NCBI GenBank assembly: GCA_910574885.1
Contig: CAJTDD010000005.1
Location: 62,001-126,000 of the forward strand
Reading direction: 5' to 3'
Source of the DNA: Lachnospiraceae bacterium
GTDB lineage: Bacteria > Bacillota > Clostridia > Lachnospirales > Lachnospiraceae
DNA: 64,000 nt
Shown: positions 55,268-64,000 of the stretch, piece after piece
How the letters are laid out: each line of letters starts with the position of its first letter
Numbering within the stretch: the first letter of the stretch is position 1
Made by a program: the position numbers and the translations under genes
The notes under the pieces: model-generated
What the model saw: the letters and a program-made list of their open reading frames with translations, nothing else
Told to the model about the DNA's origin: nothing
Database searches by the model: none

Positions 55268-58200
55268 ATGGGAAAAAGAAGAGTAATTTCAATCTTTTTA
55301 ATGGTAGCTGTATTGTTTACGAGTTTTAATGTTAATCTTATGGCTGCTGATCTGGACACACAGAATGAGGGTTCTGGTAGTACGATCGGGATCGGGCAGG
55401 ACAATGTCAGCGGTACGGATAACTTGGATGTTGAAGATGACCAGGAGGGGGATACAGATAACGATGATGCAGGCGGCGCTGTCGAAAATGGTGTTAATGC
55501 CGTTGACAATGGAACCGGCACAGAAGGGGAGAACGGAAATCCGGACGAGAATCAGGCGTCCCCAACAGCTGAAGAGAGTACCGACGAGTCAGTTCGCCTT
55601 GGGTCTAAGGAGTTTTTTGAGTACATATATCTTGATGAGAAAGTGGTAAATTTGCCGGGAGAACAGAATGTTGTGCTTGCCGCTAAGGATGAGAGCATGC
55701 AAATAGAAGCGGCAGGTTTAGAGTATGTATCAGAGATTTCCGGCGAAGTATTCTCTGTTGAAGCAAGCGCAGTTGTGGATAATACGGTTTTATTCAAAAT
55801 GCTGTTTGACGAAAATCAAGGAGAAGATAAGTTCCGGTTAAAATCAGCAAGTATTAAAACTGTAGGAAATCCACAGGCTATTTATGTAGATTTTCAAGGC
55901 GACGATGTAGAGCTTGATTTTGCAGTAACGAAAGCAGTTGAGAAAACCCAGGATGAGTCTGGGGATGGGATGGAGGTTAACGTCTATTCTATCGATGAGA
56001 ATGGTAATACAGTTGAAAAAGCCGGTGAAGCAGGAGATGCGGCTGAACTGGTGGAGGATGTATTGATAGATTCCGATAGAGAAGCTGGAAATTCTTTCGC
56101 GGCAAAGAGGAGTCTTGCAAGGAATGGGAATAAAATAATTGTTTTGTGTGCAGGTCATGATGCAACACATGCAGGCGCACGGGGGAATGGCTTAAAGGAA
56201 GAAGAACTTACATATAAGGTTGCAAGATATTGTAAAGAAGAGTTGGAAAAGTATCAGGGTGTGACTGTATATTTAGATAGAGAGTCCCTTTCCTGTGCAT
56301 ATCCTGGATCAGAAAGAGGGTATTGTCTGAATCAGAGGGTTACTGATGCGTTTAGAAAGGGCGCAAGCGTGTTTGTTGATCTTCACTTTAATACAAGTAA
56401 TGGAAGCGGAAATGGAGTGGAAGTTTGGACTCCTAACCAAAGTTATAGTGCAGATATTCATTGGGACGGGAAGAATCTGGCGGATAAGATCGTAAAACAG
56501 TTAGCTTCTCTTGGATTAACGAACAGAGGAGTTAAATTCAGAGACGCTACAAACGGAGAAAAAGATCCGGCGGGTAATGTGGCGGATTTTTATACATCAA
56601 TTGCTGCAAGCAAGCAATATGGGATGACGGGAATCATTGTTGAACATGCGTTCCTTGACAATGCTTCTGATGCAGCAAAATTAAAAAATGAAGATTTTAT
56701 CAAGCAGTTAGGAATCAAAGACGCTACGGGAATTGCAAACGCATATAATCTGACAAAAGGAGGGCTGCTGAGCATTCAGCAGACAAGCGTTGAGAATTTT
56801 GACCCGGTGGCGGGTACTTTTGATGTTGTCATGAGCGGAGTACGCGGGCAATACGGTGTGCAGATGGTTCAGGCACATCTGATCAATCCCAAGGGAACGT
56901 CGTATTGGTATAATGCTCAAAAACAGTCAGAGGGTGTTTATAAGTTTACAGTCAATATAAAAGATTGTAATAATGAGGAAGGCAGATACTATATTCAGGG
57001 TCATGTATGGGATTTGAAAGGCAATGTGGCGTTAGGAAACATGGTTTCCAAAGAAATAAACACATGTCCAGGAATAACTAAGACCGAAATTGTTAATATT
57101 AACGGCAGCGCAGGAACTTTCGATGTTGTTTTAAGTGGAGTAACGGCAATTAAGGGAGTTAAAAATGTCTGTATATCAAGCTATGTCCCCGGGAAGGCAA
57201 CACAATGGATTGAAGCTGTTAAGCAGTCAGAAGGGGTCTATAAAGCAACTGTAAAGGTTGGGGATGAAGGAACTTATACGATTCAAGGTTTTGCAAGGGA
57301 TCGAAACGGCAGCCTTGGAAGCGGAAAGGTAGTTACAAAGAATATCAGCATCAGCAAACCTTCAATTGGAAGTACGAAGATAGAGAATTACAATGCAGAT
57401 ACAGGCGCTTTTGATGTTGTATTAAGCGGAGTGGCGGCTGGAAGAGGTATTGGAAGCGTTTGTGTATCAGCATATGTGCCGGGAGCGGCAACGCAGTGGT
57501 ATCCAGCAATCGAGGAGGCGGATGGAGTATACAGGGCTAAGGTAGAGAGTGTCCGTCATAACAGTATAGAAGGAACCTATACGGTTCAGGGTTTTGTAAG
57601 AGATTCGTTCGGGACGTTGGGAGAAGGCAAGGTATTGACTCAGAAAGTAAGTATTAAAAAGCCTTCTATCGGAAGTATCAGAGTAGAGAACTATAAACCA
57701 AACGCAGGGACCGCAGACGTCATATTAAGCGAAGTGACGGCTCCGAAAGGTGTCGGAAGCGTCTGTATCTCAGCATATATTGCAGGAACGACGACACAGT
57801 GGTATACAGCCTATCCACAAAGCGACGGAACATATAAGGCGACGGTAGATATCAGCCGCCATGGGAATAAAGAAGGAACATACACAATACAAGGCTTTGT
57901 CAGGGATACGGCAGGAACGCTTGGGGAAAGTGAGATTATTAAACAGCAGCTGAGCGTAACCAATCCGATTGTTGGGAATGTGAAGATAGAGAATGAAGAT
58001 TCAAAAGAAGGAACTTTTGATGTTGTATTGAGTGGAGTAATAGCCGGAAGAGGTGTTGCAAACGTCTGCATATCCGTATATGTACCGGGAACGACCACAA
58101 AGTGGTATACAGCAGTAAAGCAGCCTCAAGAAGGTATCTATAGGGTGCAGGTAGATATTGCACAACATAAATATAAGGAAGGGAAATACACAATACAAGG

Positions 58201-58786
58201 CTTTGCAAGGGATGTAAAGGGAACCTTGTCACCGGCAAAAAGCACTGCGTTCTATTTCGCAAAAGAGATGACGCCAATTATGGGAGTGTCAAACGTTACG
58301 GCGAGTGAGTTAGCTGCATTCTATGGGGCAAACACATTGATAGAATTTCCGTCTAAAGCGTTGCAAGGGATTACTCTAAAGGAATTTTGTGAAATGTATT
58401 GTGAAGAAGCGTCAGCAGAAGGTGTTCGGGCAGAAGTTGCATTCGCCCAGGCTATGCTGGAAACTGGATTTTTGAAATATGGCGGTGACGTCAAGATTGA
58501 ACAGTTCAATTTTGCAGGCTTAGGCGCTACTGGCGGTGTTCCTGGTAACAGCTTTCCTGATGTCAGGACTGGTATAAGAGCACATATTCAGCATTTGAAA
58601 TGTTATGCTTCGACAGAGCCGTTAAAGAATGCTTGCGTTGATCCTAGATGGAGCGCTGGACTCAGGGGAAAGGCGGAGTATGTTGAGTGGTTATGCATTC
58701 CGAATAATCCGAATGGCGCTGGATGGGCGGCAGATCCGAATTATGCAGGGAAAATTTTAACATCAATCAATAAGCTGACAAAATAA
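55268..58786 (+). CDS. Large bifunctional autolysin: Amidase_3, five GBS_Bsp-like repeats, glucosaminidase
   Basis: A 1172-aa secreted protein. The signal peptide (1-27) is followed by an acidic Asp/Gly/Asn-rich linker, a domain of unknown type (about 100-270), and an Amidase_3 domain (about 287-490). That domain has zinc ligands and catalytic residues in LCAGHDATHAG, LKEEELTYKVA, DLHFNTSNG and IIVEHAFLDN. Five repeats of about 97 residues (507-998) share GTFDVVLSGV and YTIQGFVRD blocks. The C-terminal GH73-like glucosaminidase (1000-1172) has AQAMLETGFLKYGG and FNFAGLGATGG. It can cut both glycan and peptide links of peptidoglycan. Confidence 0.93.
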   Translation: MGKRRVISIFLMVAVLFTSFNVNLMAADLDTQNEGSGSTIGIGQDNVSGTDNLDVEDDQEGDTDNDDAGGAVENGVNAVDNGTGTEGENGNPDENQASPTAEESTDESVRLGSKEFFEYIYLDEKVVNLPGEQNVVLAAKDESMQIEAAGLEYVSEISGEVFSVEASAVVDNTVLFKMLFDENQGEDKFRLKSASIKTVGNPQAIYVDFQGDDVELDFAVTKAVEKTQDESGDGMEVNVYSIDENGNTVEKAGEAGDAAELVEDVLIDSDREAGNSFAAKRSLARNGNKIIVLCAGHDATHAGARGNGLKEEELTYKVARYCKEELEKYQGVTVYLDRESLSCAYPGSERGYCLNQRVTDAFRKGASVFVDLHFNTSNGSGNGVEVWTPNQSYSADIHWDGKNLADKIVKQLASLGLTNRGVKFRDATNGEKDPAGNVADFYTSIAASKQYGMTGIIVEHAFLDNASDAAKLKNEDFIKQLGIKDATGIANAYNLTKGGLLSIQQTSVENFDPVAGTFDVVMSGVRGQYGVQMVQAHLINPKGTSYWYNAQKQSEGVYKFTVNIKDCNNEEGRYYIQGHVWDLKGNVALGNMVSKEINTCPGITKTEIVNINGSAGTFDVVLSGVTAIKGVKNVCISSYVPGKATQWIEAVKQSEGVYKATVKVGDEGTYTIQGFARDRNGSLGSGKVVTKNISISKPSIGSTKIENYNADTGAFDVVLSGVAAGRGIGSVCVSAYVPGAATQWYPAIEEADGVYRAKVESVRHNSIEGTYTVQGFVRDSFGTLGEGKVLTQKVSIKKPSIGSIRVENYKPNAGTADVILSEVTAPKGVGSVCISAYIAGTTTQWYTAYPQSDGTYKATVDISRHGNKEGTYTIQGFVRDTAGTLGESEIIKQQLSVTNPIVGNVKIENEDSKEGTFDVVLSGVIAGRGVANVCISVYVPGTTTKWYTAVKQPQEGIYRVQVDIAQHKYKEGKYTIQGFARDVKGTLSPAKSTAFYFAKEMTPIMGVSNVTASELAAFYGANTLIEFPSKALQGITLKEFCEMYCEEASAEGVRAEVAFAQAMLETGFLKYGGDVKIEQFNFAGLGATGGVPGNSFPDVRTGIRAHIQHLKCYASTEPLKNACVDPRWSAGLRGKAEYVEWLCIPNNPNGAGWAADPNYAGKILTSINKLTK
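56790..58260 (+). repeat. Five tandem GBS_Bsp-like domain repeats in the autolysin
   Basis: Units begin near 56790, 57083, 57371, 57674 and 57974, each about 290-300 bp. The encoded block (GTFDVVLSGV, then YVPG.. TQWY, then GTYTIQGFVRD) recurs with changes, so the copies have diverged. A sixth, more distant unit forms the C-terminus of the LTA-synthase-like protein. Confidence 0.85.
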
Positions 58787-58806
58787 ATATCGTTATTTAA
58801 AAAAGA

Positions 58807-58870
58807 GAGGATATTTTGTGGAAGTATAGGAAATGATTTTAAGAGGACTATATTTCCACTTAATATCCTC
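58807..58870 (+). terminator. Long hairpin after the autolysin gene
   Basis: GAGGATATTTTGTGGAA (58807-58823) pairs with TTCCACTTAATATCCTC (58854-58870) at 15 of 17 positions around a 30-nt loop. There is no clear T tract, so termination is probable rather than certain. The rest of the 205-bp gap is AT-rich and shows nothing else. Confidence 0.5.
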
Positions 58871-58991
58871 GAATTTATTAATATATATTGTTAGTTGTAA
58901 GGATTTGTGGTATTTTAATATATGGAAGTTTTTGGATTTGTATATTGTAGATAGATAAGAAATATAATTTGAAAAAACAGGAGGATTTTTT

Positions 58992-59885
58992 ATGGATACC
59001 AAGAAAATTTTGGTGACTGGAGCAGGAGGTTATATTGGCAGATATGTTGTATCTACTCTGCTTGATTTTGGAATGAAAGTGATTGCAGTTGACATTCACA
59101 CAGAGGGAATTGATGAAAGGGCAGAGAGATTGCAATATGATATTTTTAACGGCTCGAAAAACATATTTCAGGAATTGGGAAAACCGGATGTAGTTTTGCA
59201 TTTGGCTTGGAGGGACGGGTTCGTCCATAACAGCGCCGCACATATGGAGTATCTTTCCGCGCATTATATGTTTGCAAGAAATATGGTGGCAGGGGGATTG
59301 CATCAGTTTGCGGCATTGGGGTCCATGCATGAGGTAGGATATTTTGAGGGAGCAATCGATGAAGATACTGCTTGTAAACCACGGAGTATGTATGGAGTGG
59401 CTAAGAATGCCCTGCGTCAGTCATTAGAAGTGCTGCGTGAGCAGGAGGATTTCTGTTTTCAATGGCTGAGAGGCTATTATATTACCGGAGATGATTTGAA
59501 GAACCGTTCTATTTTTACCAAAATATTAGAAGCAGAAAACGAAGGAAAAGAATATTTCCCACTGAATTCTGGGAAGAACAGATATGATTTTATCTCACTT
59601 GAGAACCTGGCAAGTGAGATAGCTTTGACAGTCATCCAGGATGAAGTTGCGGGAACGATAAACTGCTGTACAGGAAGACCGGTATCTTTGAAGGAGAAGG
59701 TTGAAGAGTTTATTCAGGATAAAAATTTAAGTATCCGTCCTCAATATGGAGTTTATCCGGAGAGAAGTTATGATTCTTCAATTATTTATGGAGATACAAT
59801 GAAGATTTCAGAGATTGTCAGGAAAGCTTGCGGGAATCCGGCGGTAGTAAAGGCCGCGTCTGTATTAAAAGAAATTATTGGGTAG
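58992..59885 (+). CDS. NAD-dependent epimerase/dehydratase (extended SDR)
   Basis: A 297-aa sugar-nucleotide SDR. The Rossmann motif is KILVTGAGGYIGRYVV; the catalytic pair is in MYGVAKNALRQ (YxxxK), preceded by FAALGSMHEVG for the Ser. Similar proteins reduce or epimerise dTDP- or UDP-hexuloses for O-chain sugars, but the exact substrate cannot be told. AGGAGG lies 8 nt before the ATG. It is followed at short spacing by two glycosyltransferases. Confidence 0.87.
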   Translation: MDTKKILVTGAGGYIGRYVVSTLLDFGMKVIAVDIHTEGIDERAERLQYDIFNGSKNIFQELGKPDVVLHLAWRDGFVHNSAAHMEYLSAHYMFARNMVAGGLHQFAALGSMHEVGYFEGAIDEDTACKPRSMYGVAKNALRQSLEVLREQEDFCFQWLRGYYITGDDLKNRSIFTKILEAENEGKEYFPLNSGKNRYDFISLENLASEIALTVIQDEVAGTINCCTGRPVSLKEKVEEFIQDKNLSIRPQYGVYPERSYDSSIIYGDTMKISEIVRKACGNPAVVKAASVLKEIIG

Positions 59886-59897
59886 TAGGAGAAAGAT

Positions 59898-60797
59898 ATG
59901 GCAAATATAAGTGTACAGATTCAGTCGATTTTATATCATAATGACGCTTCGGCATTAGAGAAAGCAATATGTAATGTGGAGAATGCAGTGTCCGTATATA
60001 GGAAGCATGGAGGGGAAATAGAATGTGAAATCCATTATGGAGACGCTTCCAAAGAGCCGATTTTTTCTGAGGAAGAAATTACTGTTTTGAAGGAGAAATA
60101 TCCGGAATTAAAGGATATTTGTTATAATTTTTTTCAAGAAAATACTGGGACAGCTAAGGGACATAATAAACTTGCAGGCAATTGTCAGTCAGATTACATT
60201 ATGGTTATGAATCCAGACGTGTTGGTAACGCCTAGATTTTTTATTGAAATGTTAAAGCCGTTCAAGGATGAGAAAGTGGGACTGACAGAAGCAAGACAGA
60301 CACCGATTGAACATCCTAAGGAGTATAGTATAAAATCGCTTGAGACGAGCTGGTCTACGACTGCATGTGTTGTTTTCCCGACACGTATTTACAAAGAAGT
60401 CCATGGATTTGATGAAGGGGCTTTCTTTATGTATTGTGATGATGTGGATTTTTCATGGCGAATCAGGCTGGCAGGATACCGTCTGATTTACAGGCCCAGG
60501 GCTGCAGTTTACCATGCGAAACGTCTCTCTGCAAGCGGAGCATGGCAGCCGACGAACGCAGAACGTTACTATTCAGCAGAGGCAGCGCTGATGATGGCGT
60601 ATAAATGGTCTAATGAAGAGTTGTTGAATAAGCTTCTCTATGATTTTAAGAAAAGTAAAGATAAGATTTTTAATAAAGCGGCACAAGAGTTTATGAACCG
60701 TAAAAAGACAGACAGACTGCCCAAACAGTTAGATAAGCAACATAAAATCGCGTCGTTTATCGACGGCGGGTACTCTAAGCACCGTTTCGCAATATAG
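59898..60797 (+). CDS. Glycosyltransferase family 2 (rhamnosyltransferase-like)
   Basis: A 299-aa GT-A enzyme. The DxD-like site is MVMNPDVLVTPRFF, with NTGTAKGHNKLAG before it and FDEGAFFMYCDDVDFSWRI later, the last being typical of WbbL-like rhamnosyltransferases. The end is basic. It begins 12 nt after the epimerase gene in the same operon and probably adds one sugar of a wall or capsule polysaccharide. Confidence 0.87.
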   Translation: MANISVQIQSILYHNDASALEKAICNVENAVSVYRKHGGEIECEIHYGDASKEPIFSEEEITVLKEKYPELKDICYNFFQENTGTAKGHNKLAGNCQSDYIMVMNPDVLVTPRFFIEMLKPFKDEKVGLTEARQTPIEHPKEYSIKSLETSWSTTACVVFPTRIYKEVHGFDEGAFFMYCDDVDFSWRIRLAGYRLIYRPRAAVYHAKRLSASGAWQPTNAERYYSAEAALMMAYKWSNEELLNKLLYDFKKSKDKIFNKAAQEFMNRKKTDRLPKQLDKQHKIASFIDGGYSKHRFAI

Positions 60798-60817
60798 TAT
60801 GAAGGAGAAGTAAGGAC

Positions 60818-62740
60818 ATGGTGAATTATGCAGATAATGTACATGCCATATTAGAAAAAGCCGGAATCGAGAAGGGACTCCTGATTGATTGCACAGGATA
60901 TTTTGAAAGTGAAGATTTAGGAAGAAAGATTAAGATTGAAAAAAAATCTTTTGAGAAGGCAGAAGAATTTTTAAATAATGAAACCGACGTGAAGGGCATC
61001 TTTGTAGAAGAAAATATGATAAGTAGGTTTGAAGAAGAGTTCTGCGAGGGAGTGTATGAAAAAATAGAGCAGTCCAGGATAGTTTTATTTGTATGCGGTA
61101 GAAATCCATTGACCAGGGACGAAGTATTTGAGATATTATCTGGACAAAGAATGGAGTTTCTGAACATCCAAGGATATACAAAGGCAGGGCTTTGTTCAGC
61201 TATGGATAAATTGGGCTTTGAACTTATTGCAGAGGAAAATGCAGAATCCAAAAAAGCAGAAATAATGAGCGATAATACTCTTCTGGCTCGGGAGAGTACC
61301 GTACATCGTTACCTTGCATGGCTGGAGCAATATATCAGCGCGGGATTGACGGCAGAGTACTATATTCAGGCGTATCAAGCATGCGGCAGGAAGGCAGTTT
61401 CGGGTTCAGGCAATAAAAATAACGCGCCGTTTTTATCGATTGTTACAAGAACCCAGGGACGAAGGTTAGAAGCATTAAGGGAGACATTTTTGTCGCTTGA
61501 AGGACAGGAGTGTCTGGATTTTGAAGTGTTGGTAATGGGACATAATCTTAACGATGAAGAACGCCGCAACGTAGAATCTGTGATTGAGGAAACCCCTAAG
61601 TATTTTAGGGAGAAAGTGCGTCTTATCCAGGTAGTCGGGGGAAATCGTTCTACGCCTCTCAATAAGGGTTTTGAAGCGGCGCGAGGGGAATATGCGGTAA
61701 TCTTAGATGATGATGACATTGTGTTTGACCATTGGGTATCTTCGTTTAAGGAAAAGGCGGAAAAATATCCAGGCAGAGTGATTCATGCCTATGTAATTGC
61801 CCAGGAATGGTACAGCTTTCAGACGTCAGCCGGAAAAGAAAGTTTAAGGGCAGGCGGTTCGCCGCAGAATCAATTCTGCAGGGACTTTCATTTAATCAAT
61901 GAATTGAATGGGAACTATTGTCCTGTATTGGGACTGGCTTTTCCGTTATATCCGTTTCGCAAGATGAATATGCGGTTTGACGAGACGTTGGATACCGCGG
62001 AAGACTGGGATTTCCTAATGCGTGTAAGCTGCATATGCGGAGTTGTTGATGTCAAGGAGCCAACCAGTATGTATAGATTGTGGAAAAATGCAGAGAATTC
62101 CCATTCTTTACATAGTGAGAAAGAGTGGGTAAATAATACGAACCGGATACGGAAAAGATTTCGCAATAAGCCGCTGCTGTTGCCAGTTGAATATATAGAT
62201 GAGATGATACAGATAGCGGAAAAGAATGCTTCATTTTATGGAACGAAGGTGGAAGAGAGAGGACAGGTTACACCTCTGTATTATGATAATGGAAGTGGAT
62301 TCAATGAGAGATGTGTAAAAAGAACCGGCAGCAGAAAAGCTCTTCCGGAAATATATTATGAATTTGTAGATTTTGAGATTGAGGGATTAATTTCTTCTAT
62401 TCGTTGGGATCCAAATGAAACGGGATATATTTTTGTGGAGAATGTACGAATTCTAATAACGACAGATGATGGAAAAGTGATTGAAAAAAAGATACCGCAG
62501 ATGAACACAAACGGTCTGAAGAACAGAAATCAGATTGTTTTCTTTCATCCGGATCCGCAGATTGTAATACATTTCAATAAGAAAATTCGGATATCGAAGA
62601 TCGTGATTACAGGAACATTGAGAAATGATATTACGGAAGATATGCACAATTCGATTGCTTTGCAATATAATTCGAGTGTTGTTAGAAAGACCAAGAAGGC
62701 TGTGAAAGCGGTTGGGAAAAAAATATTGCGTAAATATTAA
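60818..62740 (+). CDS. Three-part glycosyltransferase (GT2) with unknown flanking domains
   Basis: A 640-aa protein. Residues about 200-430 form a GT2 domain (FLSIVTRTQGRRLEALRETF, NRSTPLNKGFEAARGEYAVI, LDDDDIVFDHW, TLDTAEDWDFLMRV). Residues 1-200 are a separate unrecognised domain. The last 150 residues include a beta-rich segment (VDFEIEGLISSIRWDPN, then VIHFNKKIRISKIVITG) that looks like a carbohydrate-binding or jelly-roll module. The sugar is unknown. AAGGAGAAG lies upstream of the ATG. Confidence 0.83.
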   Translation: MVNYADNVHAILEKAGIEKGLLIDCTGYFESEDLGRKIKIEKKSFEKAEEFLNNETDVKGIFVEENMISRFEEEFCEGVYEKIEQSRIVLFVCGRNPLTRDEVFEILSGQRMEFLNIQGYTKAGLCSAMDKLGFELIAEENAESKKAEIMSDNTLLARESTVHRYLAWLEQYISAGLTAEYYIQAYQACGRKAVSGSGNKNNAPFLSIVTRTQGRRLEALRETFLSLEGQECLDFEVLVMGHNLNDEERRNVESVIEETPKYFREKVRLIQVVGGNRSTPLNKGFEAARGEYAVILDDDDIVFDHWVSSFKEKAEKYPGRVIHAYVIAQEWYSFQTSAGKESLRAGGSPQNQFCRDFHLINELNGNYCPVLGLAFPLYPFRKMNMRFDETLDTAEDWDFLMRVSCICGVVDVKEPTSMYRLWKNAENSHSLHSEKEWVNNTNRIRKRFRNKPLLLPVEYIDEMIQIAEKNASFYGTKVEERGQVTPLYYDNGSGFNERCVKRTGSRKALPEIYYEFVDFEIEGLISSIRWDPNETGYIFVENVRILITTDDGKVIEKKIPQMNTNGLKNRNQIVFFHPDPQIVIHFNKKIRISKIVITGTLRNDITEDMHNSIALQYNSSVVRKTKKAVKAVGKKILRKY

Positions 62741-62764
62741 TTAAAGAGAGATAAAGGGTGAGTG

Positions 62765-63832
62765 ATGATTACAGACGACAGAAAAAATAATTTTAATATT
62801 ATTCGTTTTGTTGCAGCTATGATGGTGGTATTAGGACATATGAGCCATTTGATTGGTGTGGAAGTGAATATGGTATTAGGACAGGCAGTATCAACCATAG
62901 GGGTGAAAATCTTTTTTTTAATCAGCGGTTATTTGATTGCTAAGAGTTTTTTGAATGATAGTAATATTTTACGGTATTCAATCAAAAGATTTTTTCGGAT
63001 TATACCAGGATTGGCAGGCGTGGTTTTATTTGCAGTTTTTATTGTAGGCCCAATTTTTACGATTCTTCCAATGCGGGACTATTTTTCGCATAATGTGACA
63101 TGGCTGTACCTAAAAAATATTGCATTAAATATACAATATTTTTTACCAGGTGTTTTTAGTACGAACCCATATCCGGACGCTGTCAATGGTTCATTATGGA
63201 CGTTGCCTGTGGAAGTTTTGATGTATATTGTACTGCCTGTTATCTTTTTGATGTTCCGTAAAATGGATAAAGCGCTTCTATCAGCAATTTTTGCTATAGT
63301 TTTGGAAATTATGAAGATTGGATTGGAAAAGGCAATTCCGGATGCGAGATTCGTAATATATGGGACGGATTTAGTAGCGGCTCTGGCTATTGCGCCATAT
63401 TTTTTTGTAGGGGTAGTGTTCATTTCTCCTAAGATAAAAAAGTATTTGAATTTGCAATTAGCTGTTGGACTTTTTTGTATTGCCGAGATCATGAATTTTT
63501 CCAGCGTAAAGTCCGAAATAGTTATATTTTTTGTATTACCGTATTTTATATTTTCTTTTGCATTTGCAGAGAATCCACAGTTTGTCAAATGCTTTTCAAA
63601 AAATGATTATTCTTATGGATTATACTTGTATGGTTTTTTGATTCAGCAGGCTGCAGTAAAGATACTGCATAATTATAATCTGACATTGAATGTTTATTTT
63701 GCTATTTGTGCAGTTTTGACGACTTTGTTCGGTATGTTGTCCTGGTATTTGATAGAAAGACCTGCCCAGCGGTTTGCCAAAAAGATATTGAAAAGTGAAA
63801 GAATCGCTGCAATGAAAACATTGATATTATAG
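62765..63832 (+). CDS. Acyltransferase 3 family membrane protein
   Basis: A 355-aa protein with about ten transmembrane helices. The family start NFNIIRFVAAMMVVLGHMSHL contains the conserved Arg and His; FFLISGYLIAKS and YSIKRFFRIIPG follow. Such enzymes acetylate or otherwise acylate surface polysaccharides. The start may be ATG 62765 or GTG 62762. It lies between glycosyltransferases and a polysaccharide exporter, so O-acetylation of that polymer is the natural guess. Confidence 0.9.
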   Translation: MITDDRKNNFNIIRFVAAMMVVLGHMSHLIGVEVNMVLGQAVSTIGVKIFFLISGYLIAKSFLNDSNILRYSIKRFFRIIPGLAGVVLFAVFIVGPIFTILPMRDYFSHNVTWLYLKNIALNIQYFLPGVFSTNPYPDAVNGSLWTLPVEVLMYIVLPVIFLMFRKMDKALLSAIFAIVLEIMKIGLEKAIPDARFVIYGTDLVAALAIAPYFFVGVVFISPKIKKYLNLQLAVGLFCIAEIMNFSSVKSEIVIFFVLPYFIFSFAFAENPQFVKCFSKNDYSYGLYLYGFLIQQAAVKILHNYNLTLNVYFAICAVLTTLFGMLSWYLIERPAQRFAKKILKSERIAAMKTLIL

Positions 63833-63841
63833 ATGTCAAGA

Positions 63842-63870
63842 TTGAAAAGATTAAAGATTGATGGTATAGT
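63842..63870 (+). promoter_or_regulatory. Promoter before the polysaccharide exporter gene
   Basis: TTGAAA (63842-63847), 17 bp and TATAGT (63865-63870), 30 bp before the next start codon. Confidence 0.7.
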
Positions 63871-63900
63871 ATGAGGATATAGTCATCGGGAGGAACGAAG

Positions 63901-64000
63901 ATGTCAACCTATATTCAGAATTTAAAGAAATTTCATCCGCTCTTAAATGAGCTGATAGCGCGGGACATAAAAATAAAATACAGAAGATCTGTATTGGGGG
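63901..64000 (+). CDS. Polysaccharide ABC exporter permease (Wzm/TagG type), 5' end only
   Basis: Only the first 33 residues are in the window. The stretch FHPLLNELIARDIKIKYRRS followed by VLG matches the amphipathic start of Wzm/TagG/RfbA-type permeases, which export O-antigen, teichoic acid or rhamnan chains with a Wzt-type ATPase. GGGAGGAACGAAG stands just before the ATG. The rest, and presumably the ATPase gene, lie beyond the window. Confidence 0.78.
   Translation, partial: MSTYIQNLKKFHPLLNELIARDIKIKYRRSVLG

Overview
The window looks like a chromosomal segment of a spore-forming, low-to-mid GC Gram-positive of the Lachnospiraceae (Clostridium cluster XIVa). The support is a sporulation sigma-K gene, CodY, a CIRCE-controlled groESL operon, families I know mainly from Lachnospiraceae (DUF5688, a DUF6106-like protein), AGGAGG-type ribosome binding sites, sigma-A promoters and no outer-membrane genes. 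The species cannot be fixed from the sequence alone.

Left part (1-20 kb). The 3' part of a hybrid sensor kinase is coupled to a solute-binding lipoprotein. A trmR-trhP pair (tRNA wobble uridine modification) follows, then a cytidylate-kinase-like gene with a near-perfect CodY box in its promoter. Next are a DUF2971 gene, an unknown membrane-anchored protein, the DNA repair gene tag, an OmpR-type two-component system (TCS 1) and sigK. A glycolipid operon (glycosyltransferase, polysaccharide deacetylase, flippase-like protein) leads into comM(yifB)-dprA-topA-codY.

Middle part (20-42 kb) is mostly housekeeping: groES-groEL, guaB behind a striking 14-bp palindrome, galM, a peptidoglycan amidase, an AAA-ATPase/nuclease-like gene, aroK-yqeG-efp, DUF5688, tRNA-Arg(CCG), argS, an AlaX-type editing protein, htrA, purC and a second OmpR-type system (TCS 2) divergent from a csbB-yfhO pair (predicted lipoteichoic acid glycosylation).

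Right part (42-64 kb) is more accessory. A third OmpR-type system (TCS 3) is separated from its likely ABC transporter partner by an AT-rich three-gene cassette. I read that cassette as a toxin-antitoxin-chaperone module: a predicted ADP-ribosyltransferase, a 79-aa middle protein and a SecB-like chaperone. This is the strongest candidate for an undescribed system, because it resembles the CmdTAC anti-phage module in a Gram-positive setting. A decayed accessory gene lies just left of TCS 3. From 52 kb on there is an envelope cluster: a nucleotidyltransferase, an LTA-synthase-like enzyme, a giant autolysin sharing a GBS_Bsp-like domain with it, an epimerase, two glycosyltransferases, an acyltransferase and the start of a polysaccharide ABC exporter.

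Two patterns cut across genes. A palindromic repeat of about 50-60 bp occurs at four sites, twice between convergent genes and twice inside yfhO without breaking its frame. The TCS 1 and TCS 2 promoters carry the same array of TTAAG half-sites at the same spacing, and their regulators share the same recognition-helix core.
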